NCBI RefSeq assembly: GCF_006739205.1 | Contig: NZ_AP019720.1 | Span: forward strand, 868,001-932,000 | DNA from: Streptococcus mutans | GTDB taxonomy: Bacteria > Bacillota > Bacilli > Lactobacillales > Streptococcaceae | Reading direction: 5' to 3' | DNA: 64,000 nucleotides | Shown: positions 58,015-64,000 of the stretch, in pieces | How positions within the stretch are numbered: the first letter of the stretch is position 1 | How the letters are laid out: each line of letters begins with the position of its first letter | Made by a program: the position numbers and the translations under genes | The notes under the pieces: generated by a model | What the model was told of the DNA's origin: nothing | Databases searched by the model: none | What the model saw: the letters and a program-made list of their open reading frames with translations, nothing else

Positions 58015-58060
58015 AATACTAGAGCATAAAAACTTTTTGATATTATCCTCTAGTATTTTT
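58015..58060. terminator. Bidirectional terminator
   Basis: AATACTAGAG and CTCTAGTATT pair around a 23-nt spacer and are followed by TTTATT. It separates the lipoprotein gene from the converging ABC operon. Confidence 0.7.
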
Positions 58061-58061
58061 A

Positions 58062-58880
58062 TTATTGGATATTCAGTTTATTTTTGATAATATAATGTGT
58101 GCCAAAATAGAAAACGAGACCATAGACAATTAGAAGAATAATATTTAAGGTGAGATGGTAACAGTCTAGAAAACTGTTATTCGTACTCATTAAACTAATA
58201 AAACCGTTATTGCCAGTTCCAATAAGAATATTTAAAGTGCTGCGAACAAAGCTAATAAGGAAATAAAAACCGAAAGCTAGTAGACCGCGGTAATCTTGAA
58301 ACAGTTGTCCTAATGCGATAGCGAAGTAAATTTCTAAGATACTGGTAGTTATCCCTAACAAAAAAGAAAGAATAGCTAATATAACTTCAGGCTTGGTTAG
58401 AATGTTAACAGCTTGTGACAAAGTTTCTGTGAAATAAGTTAAAAAAGGCCCTATAGTAAGCGATGGAAGGATTAATAAGAAAAAACTAAGGATGAAAATC
58501 AAACCACTACAAATCGTGCAAATAAAAGCAACAAACAGTTTAGTTAAGAGAGTCTTATGTGTGGAAACTGGCAGGGTTAACGTAAGGTAGCCTTCTCTTC
58601 CAAAAATATTATTGTAAAATCGGCGAATAATAATTAGCAGTGTTGCGATAAAAATAGCAATAAAAATAGCTAACAATAAGGAAAATAAAATAAAAGCTAG
58701 AATTCCTTGTGATCTTGAATAAAAATTAGTACTGTAGCTAGAATTAGATAACTTAGAGGCTTTAAGATTAGCTCTGATCCAAATACCGGCAGCTAAAGAA
58801 ATGAAAGCAGCTAGTCCATATAGACCGAAAAACCAAATTCCAACTGATTTAAATTCATATTTTAATAACTTTCCAAACAT
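58062..58880 (-). CDS. ABC transporter permease
   Basis: 272-residue integral membrane protein with about six spans (for example AFISLAAGIWIRA, FIFSLLLAIFIAIFIATLLIIIR-like stretches) and the cytoplasmic loop GREGYLTLTLPVSTHKTLLTKL, typical of the ABC-2 permeases that accompany YtrA-type regulators. Third gene of the GntR operon, 9 nt after the ATPase gene. The substrate is unknown; relatives respond to cell-wall antibiotics. Confidence 0.85.
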   Translation of the reverse strand: MFGKLLKYEFKSVGIWFFGLYGLAAFISLAAGIWIRANLKASKLSNSSYSTNFYSRSQGILAFILFSLLLAIFIAIFIATLLIIIRRFYNNIFGREGYLTLTLPVSTHKTLLTKLFVAFICTICSGLIFILSFFLLILPSLTIGPFLTYFTETLSQAVNILTKPEVILAILSFLLGITTSILEIYFAIALGQLFQDYRGLLAFGFYFLISFVRSTLNILIGTGNNGFISLMSTNNSFLDCYHLTLNIILLIVYGLVFYFGTHYIIKNKLNIQ

Positions 58881-58889
58881 TTTCTCCTC

Positions 58890-59597
58890 CTAGGCTCTAA
58901 ATTTCTCTCTAAAAATGTGATCGATTGATTGTGCGTATTGTTCACGCAAATCATCTACATTTTCTTGTAAAACAATCTTTCCTTGGTTGATAAAAATAAC
59001 TTCATCTAAAACCTGCTCAATATCCGAAATTAAATGAGTTGAAATAAGAACAGATGCATCTTCTGAGTAGTTATTAATAATTGTTTTTAAAATATAATCA
59101 CGTGCAGCTGGATCAACACCACCAATGGGTTCATCCAAAATGTAAAGTTTTGCTTTGCGACTCATAACCAGAATAAGCTGAACCTTTTCCTTGTTTCCTT
59201 TAGAAAGATTTTTTAATTTTTCGCTTTGAGCAATGGCTAAATCTTCCAGTAATTGTTCGGCTTTTTGCCTATCAAAATCAACATAGAAATCTTCAAATAG
59301 TTTTAAAATGTCATGGACCTTCATTTTATCACTTAAATAGCTGGTATCGGGAAGATAGGAAATGAGCGATTTTGTTTCAGGACAAGGTCTGAGTCCGTTA
59401 ATCACAATTTCACCTGCAGTAGGTTGTAACAGTCCATTAGCTAATTTAATCAGTGTCGTCTTACCGCTTCCATTTGGTCCCAACAGTCCAATTATTTTAC
59501 CTTTTGGTAATTTTAAAGAAATATCATCAAGAGCTAGCTTGTTTCCAAACTTCTTAGTAATATGATGTAATTGTAATAAGGGCAGTTGTTCTGTCAT
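58890..59597 (-). CDS. ABC transporter ATP-binding protein
   Basis: 235-residue ATPase. Walker A is GLLGPNGSGKTTLIK, the signature motif is a variant NLSKGNKEKVQL, Walker B is KLYILDEPIGGVD, and the switch His is in ISTHLISDIE. Its start overlaps the GntR gene by 4 nt. Together with the adjacent permease it forms an export-type ABC transporter. Confidence 0.93.
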   Translation of the reverse strand: MTEQLPLLQLHHITKKFGNKLALDDISLKLPKGKIIGLLGPNGSGKTTLIKLANGLLQPTAGEIVINGLRPCPETKSLISYLPDTSYLSDKMKVHDILKLFEDFYVDFDRQKAEQLLEDLAIAQSEKLKNLSKGNKEKVQLILVMSRKAKLYILDEPIGGVDPAARDYILKTIINNYSEDASVLISTHLISDIEQVLDEVIFINQGKIVLQENVDDLREQYAQSIDHIFREKFRA

Positions 59598-59965
59598 TTC
59601 GTCTCTCCTTTAATATATTGGTCCAGTATAGTAGTTAAACGATCTTTGCTAAAGCCAATTGTTGTCATCTTGTTGATAAAGTCTTCAAGTTCTGTTTGAG
59701 CTAACTTGTGTCTTTCTTCTTCAATTAACTGCTGGTCCTTTGTCACGAAACGTCCCGAAGTTCTAACTGAAAAGACCATCCCTTCTTGTTCAAGTGATGT
59801 AAAAGCACGTTGCATAGTATTAGGATTTACGCCAGCTTCTTCTGCTAAATCTCTAACTGTGGCTAGTTGTTGGCCGGGTTTGATTTCTTGACTGATAATT
59901 TGCATTTTGATATGATTGGCAATTTGAAGATAAATAGGGGATTTCTCATTAAATTTCCAAGCCAT
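59594..59965 (-). CDS. GntR-family regulator, YtrA type
   Basis: 123-residue regulator with an N-terminal winged helix (SPIYLQIANHIKMQI, VRDLAEEAGVNPNTMQRAFTSLEQEG) and a short helical tail. That is the YtrA class, which usually represses its own operon with an ABC transporter. An AAAGGAGAAAA site precedes the ATG. The promoter carries a near-perfect palindrome over its -10. Confidence 0.9.
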   Translation of the reverse strand: MAWKFNEKSPIYLQIANHIKMQIISQEIKPGQQLATVRDLAEEAGVNPNTMQRAFTSLEQEGMVFSVRTSGRFVTKDQQLIEEERHKLAQTELEDFINKMTTIGFSKDRLTTILDQYIKGETK

Positions 59966-59990
59966 TTTTTCTCCTTTCTAAAGTGCAGTG

Positions 59991-60037
59991 TATAATTGTG
60001 TTATATATATAATACAATTATAGTAAAATATTGTCAA
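59991..60037 (-). promoter_or_regulatory. GntR operon promoter with 32-bp operator palindrome
   Basis: On the minus strand TTGACA (60037-60032) and TATTAT (60014-60009) are 17 bp apart. 59991-60022 is a palindrome with arms TATAATTGTGTTATAT and ATATAATACAATTATA, one mismatched pair in sixteen, covering the -10. Binding there should block transcription, so autoregulation is likely. Confidence 0.82.
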
Positions 60038-60142
60038 GTGGTAAATTTAGACTGATGAGATTTAGTAGAATTAAATGAAAGAGTAAGAGGATTTTAAGGA
60101 TTTGTAGTATAATAAAAGTAAGTAGATCTTAAGGAGACAGAA

Positions 60143-64000
<3,858 letters not shown>

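Overview
The window looks like a chromosomal segment of an oral streptococcus, most probably Streptococcus mutans. The grounds are low-GC Firmicute coding, AAGGAG-type ribosome binding sites, extended TGnTATAAT promoters, the streptococcal tmRNA tag AKNTNSYAVAA, a PyrR-type pyr leader, an LPxTG surface nucleotidase and a gene order (his operon, eno, uvrC, mnmE, pyrKDFE, parE/parC, ilvE, rpsA, dnaE, pfkA) that I recall from that species. No database was searched.

Layout. 1-6.7 kb: distal half of a histidine operon (hisG, hisD, serB-like, hisB, a small membrane protein gene, hisH, hisA, hisF, hisI, hisE), mostly translationally coupled, then a tiny DivIVA-domain gene. 6.9-10.2 kb: a decayed accessory island. 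It holds a PemK/MazF-like remnant, an Eco57I-like restriction-methylase gene split by an inversion and a 4-bp duplication, an intact Abi_2/AbiF HEPN gene behind its own promoter and a short terminator-ended RNA, and a chimeric antitoxin-like gene. 10.2-24.7 kb: housekeeping and small-metabolism genes (HAD phosphatases, glycerate kinase, enolase, uvrC, nitroreductase, pepV, a uracil-DNA-glycosylase-like gene, and an ArsR-controlled NTF2/amidohydrolase pair), mixed with several broken genes. 24.9-32.5 kb: mnmE, then a nucleoside-salvage run (rpiA, deoB, punA, deoD) ending in an unrecognised gene with a HEPN-like RX4H motif. 32.6-43.4 kb: a LysR regulator, the PyrR-attenuated pyrK-pyrD-pyrF-pyrE operon, small genes, an amidase, an amino-acid ABC uptake pair without an ATPase, ung and pyrC. 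43.5-54.1 kb: cell-wall 5'-nucleotidase, plsY, parE, an unknown gene, parC, ilvE. 54.1-57.4 kb: tRNA-Tyr, tRNA-Gln, rpsA, tRNA-Arg, a DedA/VTT membrane protein and ssrA. 57.4-64 kb: a lipoprotein, a GntR-ABC operon, dnaE and the start of pfkA, which runs off the window.

The most unusual signals are these. (1) A dispersed family of structured intergenic repeats (before hisA, hisE, deoD, the PEBP gene and parC, and inverted between two tRNAs) whose hairpin stems differ in sequence but stay paired. (2) In four cases the repeat runs right into the start codon of a gene lacking a Shine-Dalgarno sequence. (3) The AbiF-like HEPN gene with its putative regulatory RNA. (4) A second, undescribed HEPN-motif protein. 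(5) The inverted methylase gene. (6) Four genes (uvrC, mnmE, the LysR gene, plsY) whose -10 boxes predict leaderless mRNAs.
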